From the NCBI GenBank assembly GCA_013396635.1, contig WBMW01004029.1, positions 124,001 through 188,000 on the forward strand: a stretch of DNA of 64,000 nucleotides, in the 5' to 3' direction. Made by a program: the position numbers and the translations under genes. The notes beneath the pieces are model-generated. The model saw only the letters and a list, made by a program, of their open reading frames with translations. It had not been told where the DNA came from and did not search any database. Shown piece by piece: positions 33,464-45,330 of this stretch; position 1 is the stretch's first letter, and each line of letters begins with the position of its first letter. This stretch comes from Penelope pileata (taxonomy: Eukaryota; Chordata; Aves; Galliformes; Cracidae).

Positions 33464-36400
33464 TTCCCCACTGTCCTGTCTTTGGTCAGCTAACAGGTGA
33501 AAGAAAATGTGTAACACAAGTGAGAAGCACCAGGCTAAAACCAGGGGTCTTCAGTCTGGAAGCAACGGGTTTGTGTGATTTTTCCTATGAAAGCAATGAG
33601 CAAAGGGATTTGATATTAAAGGTATTCTTGTTTGAATTCTTAGAAAATACTCAACTATTTAAATAGTTTTGGTAATTATGTGTTGCAAGTACATGCAAGA
33701 ATCAGTGGTGGATTTTAGTGACCTGAAACTGAGTGTTAGGCTGAATAATAGTCATCAGGCCTAATTCCTGTTTGCTGCAAACAGGAGATGTCTGTGGGAT
33801 CCCTCTGCCCTGCTGCAGGCACTGGTGTGGTGCTGGCATGTCATGCTTCCCTCAACTCTTTTGCAGAGAGAGATCTTGTGCTGCTGGCAAGCACTCAGCT
33901 GTCAGTTTCTGTGGCATAGAGGTGCTCTGTTCAGTCCCTGATCCTTCCCGTTTCATGGCCCTGCTTGCCTGGCCTGTAATTATTGTTGAGTGACTGGTCA
34001 GAGTAGGCACAGTGCTCACCTTTAATGACAAGCAGTGTGCTTACACCTGGCATGTGTGCCTGCAGTCATAAATAGAAAAAGGTAGTGCAGCTACACTCAA
34101 CCCTAAGCCATCCGTCTCCTAGGATCTTCCTTGAGATCTTGCTGTTGAAGCTGGAAGCTGAGCAATCCACTGAGTGCTCGACAGGAGAAAGAGGAGAAAC
34201 GGCGAGCTCCTCTTGTGTCTCACCCTGAATGTCTTGTGCCCTGAAAACTCAATGCCTATTCCCATCTGGGGGTCAGAAATGGTGTTTGCCTAACGAGACC
34301 TGCAGTGCTTGTGCTGTCAGACCGGTGCTTGCTGAAGTAAGTGGTGCTTTGATTTTTCTGAAAATATTCAGCAAGATCCTGGGTGGGAATTTTTTTTTTT
34401 TTTAACATACTCCCAGTGAAAATACTCATCCTATAATTAACTCAAATATCCTCTGGTTTTGAACTGTGATTTAATTGCATGAGAAACTTTTTAGAGAACT
34501 GAAAAACACAGCTTTTAAAACAGGATTAATGGTCAGGTACTGTATGGGACACTTAAGTGTGTTGCTCATGTTGGCCTTATTTGAGGAGTTCTGCAGATTT
34601 CCACATGTATCTAGTACCGAATACTTTTGTTGTATCTGGTTGCTTATGTACTAGATTAATGTTTCAGTAAGAGCTGTAATTATATTAGAATAAGCAATTA
34701 GGTCTGAGGAAAGGGAAAAAGGATACGCTGAAACTTACCCTGATTTTCCTCTCATGTTTGTATTTGGTTACAAATAACGAGAAAAAAAATTAAGCTCCAA
34801 CCTGAATGTTAACAAGGAGGATCAGTAGAAGTAGCAGTGAATTTGCTGGTCTGGAACAGCAGAATCTTTTTAATGATTGCAAGTGGAAATGATGACACTC
34901 CTAGTGGCCCAGCAGCAGATCTGGCCAAACATTTTTCTCTTGCTGGAACCAGACACAAGCTGTGTGATCAGCTATTTATTTCAAGAACTACGTAGTTCCT
35001 ATACATTTTTGTCACATTTATGGCAAGGAAATTATTGCAGAAGTAACCTGTGAGACGTCTGTCTCCGTGAATCAAAAACATCATTCATCAATACTCCTGT
35101 TAGCACCTAGAGCTTTATCTATAGGTTTTATAGGAACGGTACTTCTGTCTTAGCACAGAAAGTGTGCTTTAGCAATGTAAGTTGCCGCAGGAAGCTGTTA
35201 GTTGAAGTTAGATGTTATTCTAGAAGTGAAGGCTTTTTTTGTTTCCACATGATTTCTTCATTTAAATTGTCCTTCAGTAGTTGAAAGTGCATGACATGAC
35301 TTCTTACATTGTTGCTTTTTTACCTCTTCAACTATGATGATCAATGGCAGCATTGGTGATAATCAGGATGTGCAGCACTCAGGAGATGCCAGTGGGCAAG
35401 GGGAAAAAAGAAAAGAGGAAAGCTGAGCTGCTGGGTGCTAAAAGGCCAAATTTTCTGAGTTTTCTTAACATTAATGCTTAACAAAAGGTCAGCAAAACTT
35501 CTGCACCTTAAAGTATTTCCTCATGAGCTTTCTTAAAAGAAAACTATTCAGCTCTTTTTCCTCATAATTGCAATATTGAGAGTTGGGATTTCATCCCCCT
35601 CAGTGAATAGCCTAGCCGGAGGGCTGTGATCTGAAACTGAACTGAAGTCACACTCAACAATAAATAACGCTTCTGGTGTGGGATTATAAGTTTTAAAATT
35701 CTGTGACTTTGGCGAAATTTTAAAGCAGACATCCAGTATTTGAGTGAGCAAGATTCAGTTTCTTGCTCTGCCTTTGTATCCTGTTCCCTCTTAGTTGTAA
35801 AAGGGGAGATGAAAAATGTGACTTCACATTCTTCATGCTTTTCATGAACTGCCTTGCCCCTTGGTTGTGGTGTGTGAGGGTGCCTTATCCAGGCTGGCTC
35901 ATCAGGGGTTGCATCTCTGGGTGAATTTATTTCTACCTCCATGTAGCTGCTTAGCAAATAGTGCTCATGATTTAACTAAGGGGGGGAGTGCGGGAGGGGA
36001 AAGAAGGGAGGAGAAAAATCTAAACACAATATTTGAAATATGTGGTATGAAAATAGTGGAAAAACAAGCAACTGTCAAAGGTTTCTAGATTGATTTCTCC
36101 TTTAACTCTGAAAATAAGAAATGATGTTCACAGGTACCCTCTGTTCTGTTCAGTGAAGTTCTAGAAAACTGCAGTGAAGCTGAAACAGGTTTAAAAAAAA
36201 AATAATAATTCAACAGCTGAGGGAACCGGGTCCTTTGTTCCGTATAAGTTGATAAGTGTGAAGGGTTTCAGGGCGTCAAAAGGTTGGTGGGTGGCACAGT
36301 TCCTGCTCTCAGGAGCACTCTTAGTGGCTTCAAAACCATCATTTGGAGGAGGGAGCACCAGTTTGGGTTCTGGAGCTGCAGGACTGAAGCCTGCGTGGGT

Positions 36401-38983
36401 TTGCATTGTCCCTGTTGTTCTGCCAACAAAGCATTCATTAAACTGTAATTATTTCTATGAATGAAACAAGTATATTATGTTCAAATTTACTCATTTGACT
36501 TCTGGGCAGGTGTTTACTTTTTGGTTGGGAAGTGGCTAATACTTGGGAAGTTGGACAGTTCAGAAAGTTGCATGTAGAATAGCCTACAAGTATTTATATG
36601 TATTTATATTTTCTGTTTTCACTTCAGGAGAAAAGGATAAGATTGCAAAAATTCAAGTGAGGCATAAAATAGTTGTGGAAACATACACTGTTACATATCA
36701 TCTGTTTTTATAAAAAAGACTAATGAAGAGAGAAAATGCTTTTGGAAGATAAAATAATGTGGCTTATTCACATGGACTTTTCTTATATATTCACTTGCAG
36801 TAAATATTCAGCTGGTCAAACTTTGCTTATAGAAATATCCACTGAAAATACTACTCTGGAGGAAAATAAATGTTCTAGAAAAATTGCATTACACACCATG
36901 CTGTACATTCCTTTTTTCTTCTTTGAGCCTCAATGTTGAGGCTGGTGACCAGCCAAGGGCTGTGTTCAGACCTCATGGATTGGAATCAGCTGCTCATTTC
37001 AGTGCTCCCCAGTGTGATGTCTTCAACCTTGGAAGCAAAGCAGAAGTATCAAAGTGAGATGTACACTGAAGAGCCTAGGAGGGATTGAATGTGCAAGTTA
37101 TACGCTGGCTTAAATGGGATGCAAGGGTTTGGGGTGCTGTTCTGTTCCTGTCAGGAATGTGGCTGGACCTGAGGAGGGTGTGCAGACCTGAGTGTTATAT
37201 ATCTTAAGGAAGCTGAATATGCCAACGAGTTGTTCTGTATATTGCATTGGGCGTAACTGGAAGGTTGGGAAATTCAGATTAATGCATTTATTGAGTATCT
37301 GTTTACAAGAAGTTCTTTCTAGGATGATGAAATTTGTCTCTCACTGTTTCATGTATGATTTCTGAATTACAGACTCTGGTACCACTTGTGAAGCTCATGT
37401 TATAACACACCTTGACAGGACGACATACCATCATCTCTGTCATTTCCTGAGTATCTCCTGTGCACAAGGTGATATGCAAAGCTTTGGAGAAGGTGGTGGA
37501 TGACTTTACAGAGCCTCACAAAGTCAAATGACATATCACAGTTGATCTAAGTCACAAAGAACCTGAACTCTGCAGCCAGGTTTTTGTGATAGATGAGATG
37601 TGTGGGTGATTACCTCTTCTCCAGGGGAAATGCTGTTGGATGTGCAAGCTGGACCCCGTGAATTCCTGTTGGAGCTGCACCTCGTATTAGGCACAAACAT
37701 CCAAGTAGCCTTTGCTGTTGGAATATTTTGTTCTGAAATGCAGTCAGATGACTCTTTTTCCTTATTTTCACTGATACATCAGAAGAAATCCGTATATTGT
37801 AGGAAAAGCTTTGACAAAACTGACTTTGTGAGGCTTTCTGTTGCAAATGATGTTAGATAATCATGCTATGAGACAAAACATAACTCTTGTAAGTGCAACT
37901 GTTTGCAAATCTCACTTATTTCCCTCAAAGCTTTCGAAAGCCCGGTATGATTTTGTTGTAGTTATTTGTTCCAAGAACACTTCTGCAAAATGTCCATACT
38001 TGCCTGTCTTCTTTGCTCCAAAAGGGAACATTAGTGAGAGCAAAGGCAGATCTCAGAGGAACTTTCCCTTATAGTTGGCCATAAGGAAAATATTCCACCA
38101 GGCTTTCTTGAGGCCTTTGATCTATTCTATTGGTGAAATTCTCCCAGATAAACATTGACCTGATATTGTGGCCTACCATAATGTTCTCATTTTCACTAGA
38201 ACACGGATGCAGAAGAATGGGGAATACTGGAGTGTGAGAACCCAGCAGTTGTCACCTCTGCCATTTGTATAAAAAAACAAAAAGCCAGGAAATGAAGGTC
38301 ACTCACTTGGTAACAAGACAGTAATTAAAACATCCTAGGAGAGCTGTTTCTACACTTTGGCTTGTATTACTTGAATTATTTGCAAATGCTTTCCTCTAGT
38401 CCTTCTTGGGGGAAAAAATATCCATAAAGGGATAATTTATGGTAATTGTTGGACAACTTCAGTATTTAATTATCCTTTTTTGTTTTATAATTGAAAATCA
38501 CTGCTAAATAAGTAGAAAAGCTGACACTGCTATTGGTATTTCCAGTCTGAGATTTTACGCACAAAGATTCTGCTCTGGTGACTCCACATATTCTGATGCA
38601 AACTAGACAAGTCCTTGTGTCAATGTTAAAGAAAAAGGAGTTGGAAATAAATTGCCACAGAGCCTTTGAAGTTCTGTGCATTAAGAAATGAATTGCACAG
38701 GTTATTCATCCATACACAAATACTTCCTAAGGATTGATGTGGCTCTTCCTTAATCCTCTGCAACGTGTCATCTCTTTCACTGGCAGGTGTAAATAAAGAA
38801 GGTTCGTGGTGATAACGTGACTGACGCTTTGTCTTTGCTGGCTTACTACTGGTTTAATAAAGAAAGACATAGATTAACAGTGAGGTGGTGTGGGAAATGG
38901 GTCATTAACTGCAATAAAGTGCCAGTAATGTGAGGAGACGTATTAATAATGACAATGGCAATGTCATTGATGATGAAAAATGC

Positions 38984-39013
38984 AACTTCTACACTTTGTA
39001 GAAGTTTTTTTTT
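38984..39013. other. Perfect 10-bp hairpin followed by T9
   Basis: AACTTCTACA-CTT-TGTAGAAGTT is immediately followed by a run of nine T. It looks like a bacterial intrinsic terminator, but in a bird genome it is more likely chance or a remnant. No RNA polymerase III A/B boxes were seen upstream. Confidence 0.5.
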
Positions 39014-39988
39014 CTGGGAATTGCCATTAATTGCCCTTTCTCTGGTCTCCACCTACAGCTTTGTTTCTTTCTTTTTTCTTCTGACTGAGTTATTTTATTA
39101 GAAGCACAAAGTGACTAAAACTAAAATCTAATAACTGTTGAATCTGGTGTGTGCTGTAAGCCTATTGTTCACAGGTAGTTCTAAGCCCATTAATAAAAAC
39201 TTTCCTGAGGCGTGAGAATGTTAACGGCTTAGAGATGTAAAGAATTCTGTCCAAAGTCAGTTAGTGCAGTCAGATGGAATATAAATCACTGCACAACTGG
39301 AACTTCCCAGCAGTCTGTTTCATAAATGGGCACCTGAAAATCTGAATTTGGTAATGCAGAAGGGATGTCAGCGTGTGCAGCAGAAACACCTAGAGTTAAA
39401 GGTGAATTCTGCCCTCAGAAAAATGTTGTCTAAATTCCCAGAATAAATCATTGCTCTTTGTGCTAAGGTTCCACATATCACCCACTGATGGTCTGTAATT
39501 CACGACTTAATTAACATGTTGCTATTTTATGAAGAGAATTGCAATAGAAAAATATAAATTAATTGAAAATAAGGTTAAAATATGACACAGTAGGTGGCTG
39601 TTCGTGTGATGTTTATTACTGTGTTCATTCTTTGTTCCATAAATATTCAGGTATTTGTATATTAGTATTTCATTAATGAAAAATAACTATCCAGTTACAG
39701 GAAACTGTTACTAAGAATATCATGGTTATGCATTTCAAAATGTTTCCAGAACTGGCTCTGAACTCTTTATTAATGGGATGCAGTGAACAGAGCTGTGTTC
39801 CTGTAGGGTTGTGCATTGCCAGAATGCTATGGAGCGTAATTCAGGAGGGAGTAATGCCAAAAAAAGGAGTGAATTTCGTATAAGGGAACTTGGCTTGGTT
39901 AAAAATCTATTGTAAACTTACGGTAAGCTTGGATATGTGTCTGGAAGGAGCAGGGTTTCCCATAGTCTGTGATTTCACCGTTTCTCAG

Positions 39989-40026
39989 AACTTAGGAGCA
40001 AACCCTGAAACACCATGCAACTTGAG
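39989..40026 (+). other. Exon-like segment with strong splice signals
   Basis: 38 nt lie between TTTCACCGTTTCTCAG| and CTTGAG|GTAGGT, both good sites. Phase 0 is open (NLGANPETPCNL). It joins in phase to the segment at 40,439-40,484. Both are short enough that openness has no weight. A spliced noncoding RNA is as likely as a coding transcript. Confidence 0.15.
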
Positions 40027-40438
40027 GTAGGTTTGTTTTGTCACTATGACCACAGAGAAAAAAAAGTAAAAGTAGCTTTCTCTGATGGATTATTTATCGT
40101 AATTACTTAAGAGCAGCACGGAAGCTTTCCTTTTAGCTGCAAAGGAGCTGCAACCCTGGGAATGCTTCTGTTGTTATCACACTTCTGGGAAGAAGGCAAA
40201 GCAAAAAGCTCAGTGGCAGTAACTTGTGGTCTTTTCTAGACTGTATGTGGGTGAACTCTTTCACATTTCTCTAGAGCTTTTTTTCCTGCAATTAGAGCTG
40301 TAGGCCAAAAAGCAGGGCTGGTGATGGTTATGTACACCCAATGTTACAGTGTAGGTGAGATTGACTCGGGAGTGATGATGCCAACCCTCAACTCTGGCAA
40401 ATATCTCTGGGAGTACTTATTGATCTTTTTTCCTAAAG

Positions 40439-40484
40439 GACAAAACTCAAGGGTGTTGTGCCAAGATCTATCACTTCAAACAGG
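40439..40484 (+). other. Exon-like segment with strong splice signals
   Basis: 46 nt lie between TCTTTTTTCCTAAAG| and CAGG|GTAAGC. All three frames are open, so coding status cannot be judged. Together with 39,989-40,026 it forms the strongest paired plus-strand splice signals in the right half of the window. Confidence 0.15.
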
Positions 40485-43400
40485 GTAAGCCTTGTAACTG
40501 TCTTGCACTGTGACAAGCTTGTGTTGTCTTAAGTTAATTATTTTTATCAAAAAGGGAGGCTTAAAGTAATTGAAATAGATTCTAACAAAAATATTTATTT
40601 TGCAGAAATCATTATATTTCAATTTGTGCTGCTAAATTGTACTCACATTTCCTGTATGCCAGCAGACACTTTGGGCTGGAATGGGAGAATATGGAGAAGC
40701 AGGACAACTTTAATTGGAGCATCCTTTCTGCTTCTCAGTTCCTCTGCCCTACTCGTTCCCCTATTCAGGTCACTTGCTTTTCTCTCCCAGTAGGACTTAC
40801 AAGCACTGAAGCTCTTGGTAACTTCTCTCTTTCATTTTGCATCTAAAACATATTTAAAGAACCATCGAAAAATTAATTGTATTTTTTGCTTAGACTGAGA
40901 ATTGTTTGTTTGACTAGTGTTTTCTGTTTTTTTGTTGTTGTTGTTTTGATTGGAAGTGAAGACTGACCCAATATTTTGTGCTGATACTGTTGGTCTGCCC
41001 TAGCATTGTCTATTTGCTATGACTTATTCCTGATCTCTGCCTTGTCTCAAGTGCCAAAGCTTGATGAGTTGTCAGTGCTTAACCAGTTTGAATTAAACTG
41101 TTCATTCAACTTTGTTTCCCTTGAGTTTCTGCACTGATGCCACTTCCAGCTGTGGCTTGGGTGTGTTCTTGGGAAATGGGACTGCTAATGCCTGTGGCCT
41201 TGGTGTTGACCACTTGGTAACGTTCTGTTACCCACCTGTCCAGGACGCTCTAGGACCACAGGCCATGACCTCCTGGAGCAGCGAGACAAGTGGTAACGTG
41301 CTGCTGTACAGATGCATGCATGGCAAATGTTGAAGAAATATAACAGTTGTGGTCTCTCACTTCCAATACAAAAAATGTGAAAAACACTCTGTGGGTGTAT
41401 CAGAATAATTGCTTGGTGGTAACTGAGTTGTTAGCATTCAAGTACAGTAAAGATGCTTACATCAGGTTTCAAACAAGATTAAGCTGCAGGTGTCTAAAAC
41501 AATCGATTAAGGATAAATATAGCATTGCTCTAGTAATAACATACTCTTCTACTGGTAGAACAACTTGCCTTTATCTGCTTCAAACAGTCGTGTTTTACTG
41601 AAAAGGCAGGCAGAAAGCTTGTCCCTGAAACATGTGTTTCCATTACAGTGTGTCTTGTTGGAGGACCATACATGATGCACCTTGGTCTTCTGCTTCCCTC
41701 CTACCGAAGGGAGTGCTGTGTGTTGTTTAAGGCAAGAAGGAGAACAGATTGACCTGCTTTGGTTTAGAAGCCCTTTGGTTCGTTTCCCTAGGCAAGGAGC
41801 CACTCCATGAAACCCTGTGGGATTTTGTGAGGTTTATCTGAAAGGAAAGGGTGGTTCAGTTCTTATGCTACTGGAGGAGGCTTCAGAAATGCATTTAGAT
41901 GCCAAGTGATGCCATCCATGTCATGGTGCCTGCTTGCATTCCCAAGGAGGTACTGCTCAGCAGTTAGTGCTCAGCTTCACGTCCCTGAGCTGTGGGCAGC
42001 AGATCTGTGCCATGCTCTGGCACTATCGAGCAGCTGGCAATTAGGAATAGGGGAGAAAAGCCTTGAGCTGACACCTCCGTGCCTCCACTGCTTACCTTAT
42101 TAGAGTAGGAAGGTGTTTCTAGCACGGAGTATGGAAAGGAATGGTTTCCAGCTGAAGCTCTTGCTAATTGTTTCTAATCAAGTATGTGTCCACTGCACTC
42201 AGGGTTCAGGGTTAGACCTCAGTGGTGTGAGGCTTCTGCTGAACTTAAAAACAAAAAAAACCCAAACAAACAAACAAAAAAAATCGTAAGTGCTGAGGTC
42301 TATAGAAATGCAAAGCTTAAGTTTTTATGAGCAGAGGGGGGGAAACAGAGTTGCCTTAAGTAGTTCCTCTGAATAATTTAATGGGACCTTGTCACTTGAT
42401 ATAACTGCAGACAGCTGTCTTAATCCCTAGATGGGTGATTTCTTTTTTTTTTGTGGCAGGCTCTTTAATTCTAACATGGAATTTCTATTTTCATATTTTT
42501 GACCCATTTATACAGAGCAATGTTTTCGTCTGCTTCCAAAAGGAAACTGGAGGCATATTTCTGTATCTTGTCTCCAGCCTCCATGTGCCAATCCCCAGGG
42601 AAGAGCAGACTGATTCAGTGTGAGCTGTTAAAGCATTTATTTACCAGGGCTTTACTGGGGACACAAAGTGTGAGGACCCAGGTTATGAGTAAAGCTTGGG
42701 TTTTAGATGTCATAGTTGATGCTATCAGTATATTTGGTGTATTGTGTATTGCAGTAGGTAGAGGTAAAGATGGGAAGGAATATTGTGGATAAAAGTGAGC
42801 AAGTTGTTCAATAAATCATGGGACTAAACCTTAATCACTTTAGTTCTAATGATTTATAGATTAAATGTAAGGGAAATACAATGTTTGTAGAAGAGGGGTG
42901 GTGAGTGTTTTTGTTTTGCTCAGTACTTCATACTGGAAAACCAGGGAAAACACTACAGTAAATATTATGGCTTTTAGCAAACCAATTTAACTTCCATGAG
43001 TCTTGGGCTTGTGATGCAGATGTTTAATGAAGTGAGCTTGTTCCCTGCTGATTTTGTATTACCATTTTGAGTCATTTCTCTAACTTGCAGTTCTTTGTAG
43101 AATCTCTTCAAAGTAAAAAATAACAGCTGTCTTGAGTTCTTCCTATTATATTGAGGAAAAAAAATCACTTGAGTTCATACAAACAAGCCAAAAATAATGT
43201 GGTGAGGGAGAAACTGGAAGCTTAGCATTGGGGGTAATAATGTGAGAGCATCCTGCTTTTAAAAGCTTCCAGTGTTAAAGCCAAACGAATGGTCTTAAAA
43301 GAAAGTTGAAGTTTTGTGGGGTAATAATTCCATTTGTTCTACAGAAGGGTTTTAATGAATAGGTTTTTATTGCCTGTCCTGTGATGCTCAGGAATCCATG

Positions 43401-45200
43401 TTTGGGGGCAGAAGTAAATTTATTAATAGTTTAATCCAAGAACAATGTTTCAGTAGGTATATAGCTAATCATTGTTACTATATTAATGTTAGTAATACAA
43501 CAATTCTTTATATCCACATTTGTGGGAAGGGAGGGGAAAATAGTCATTCTCCAGAAGCAGAATGAAGGGACAGAAAGAACTGCAAGATGAAATAAAGCTG
43601 TGGGGAGATTATTACAGGCAGTCAGCTGGTTTCATTGTGGGCAGCATTTGGCCTGAAGGAGCTTTCTGCCAACCCTGTGCTCTCACCTCTTGAAGCAGGG
43701 AAGTTGTGTTGGAGCATGATGCTCCTGTATGTTCTTTTCCTTGTGTGTTGACTGGGAGCCAAATGTGCTGTTGTGGTTTGGGGTGTGAGAAGGTAAAGGA
43801 GAAGAGAAGCATCTGGCTCATGGGGATGGGCCCTGTTGGCTGGCTTGTGTGGTTGGTGGACCACCTTGAGTGTACTGATGCCCTGGTTCTGCTGTTAGGA
43901 GCTTTATTGCTTCAGAGAGTCAAGAGCTGCACTATAAAAAAGAAAAGAAAAAGAAACAACAAAACTAACAACAAAAAAACAGCATATGACTGAAAATTGC
44001 AACTTTTGTTTGAACTCGTGGCCTTCTTGTTACTTTTTGCTTTTAGATGTTTTCTCCAAAGGTTTTTTGTTAAGGGAAAACAGCATTCATTGTACAAGTA
44101 CTTCATTATTCATTTTTGACATAATGGTTCAACATTCAGCATTTGTTGCATTTTTCCTGTCAGCCTGGTTTCACAGAAAACTATCTTGAATGAAACAAGC
44201 AGCAGCCAAATATTCACCTTGCTGCTGACAGCTGTAATCAGCAAGCTCATGCCCTTGCTTCTAGAAAAATGTACTATTTTCTATGATTTAGCTTGAATAA
44301 AATAGTCCTGTAATGTTCTTCTTGCATATTGGATGAATTCCTTCATCCTTTGCAGCTTCAGTGAGTGCAAAAGAATGCAAACATCATTGACCACAGTGTT
44401 CAAATTTTTTTGTATATATAAAAAACAACAACTAAGCTAAAATATTGAAGGTAGAAAAGGGCTGCACGGAATATCATACATTGAGGAACCAGTGGCTCTC
44501 AAATAGATCTTCTGAGATACAGGTCTCTAGAGTTTGTCCTCTGGAAAAGTTGCTCTGTTGCACGCTCCCAGTGTTCATTCTAATCTGCATATTTTTTTCT
44601 CCCCAAAGTTTGTAAAGTTTGTATTAATTCTCTAAACATCCATGACTTATTTGATTAAATAGCTTAAGTTTATCCAAGAAGGAACTTGCACCTTACCACT
44701 TGAACAGCTGCAAGAAAATGATATGCTGTGCTACAGGCCAACTTTTCAGTCCCATCTCCTCTGATTTTTTTTTCTAATTTTATTTTTTTCCCCATTTCAG
44801 TTGTATATTACAAACCTCTTCAGCCTTCTTACTGAAATTAGCTGGAACCTGATATTGAGCCTTGGCCAAAATTGAGTACTATAGAAGATGACCAAACCAA
44901 GTACTTAGGAAATTACATAGCCAAATTTCTCAGTTGATCTGAGAAATTAAATGAATACTTCAAGCATTTTTACCTATCTTTTCTTGCCATACTACTAATC
45001 TAAAATTTTTATGTAGTTAGAAACTTGTGCATGTCTGTGAAGAAGGATCAAGAGGAGACATCCTCTTCCAAAACTTCTTGTAAAGACCTTGAATGTGCCT
45101 TTATCTCTTTTGAACACGTTACTTGGTGTCAGGGAGAAGAGTTGCAGTGTGTAAGAGGACATGCTGTCACTGATGGTTTTTTATCCTTTATTTCCTTAAG
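40485..45200. other. Unique sequence, no gene recognised
   Basis: Includes a (TTG)n stretch near 40,932 and an A/C-rich low-complexity run at about 42,248-42,284. An open stretch from an acceptor at 40,603 runs to 40,846 without a usable donor. No gene is recognised. Confidence 0.45.
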
Positions 45201-45330
45201 GTTTAGCAGGTACCCCATTGAAAAAGGCACACAAAGGCTTGGTAGTCTGGCTCCCTTCACCAAAGTGAGACTGGGGCAGAAAAGCTGTGAGCCCGTGCTT
45301 TGCTCTGCCCTGAATGCTGTTGAAACTTAA
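45201..45330 (+). CDS. Candidate terminal-exon-like segment, unidentified
   Basis: Acceptor TATCCTTTATTTCCTTAAG| is strong. The frame then reads FSRYPIEKGTQRLGSLAPFT and stops at 45,330; AAA|GTGAGA at 45,264 is a possible donor. The same frame is also open upstream of the acceptor (101 residues in all), so the open frame is not evidence for an exon boundary. Unrecognised. Confidence 0.1.

Larger units (their letters stand above)
32756..39988. other. Unique sequence, no gene recognised
   Basis: Contains a 22-bp direct duplication (33,386-33,463), a T run near 34,391, and a perfect short hairpin followed by nine T residues at 38,984-39,013. A 131-residue minus-strand frame (35,562-35,957) shows no domain. 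No gene is recognised. Confidence 0.45.
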
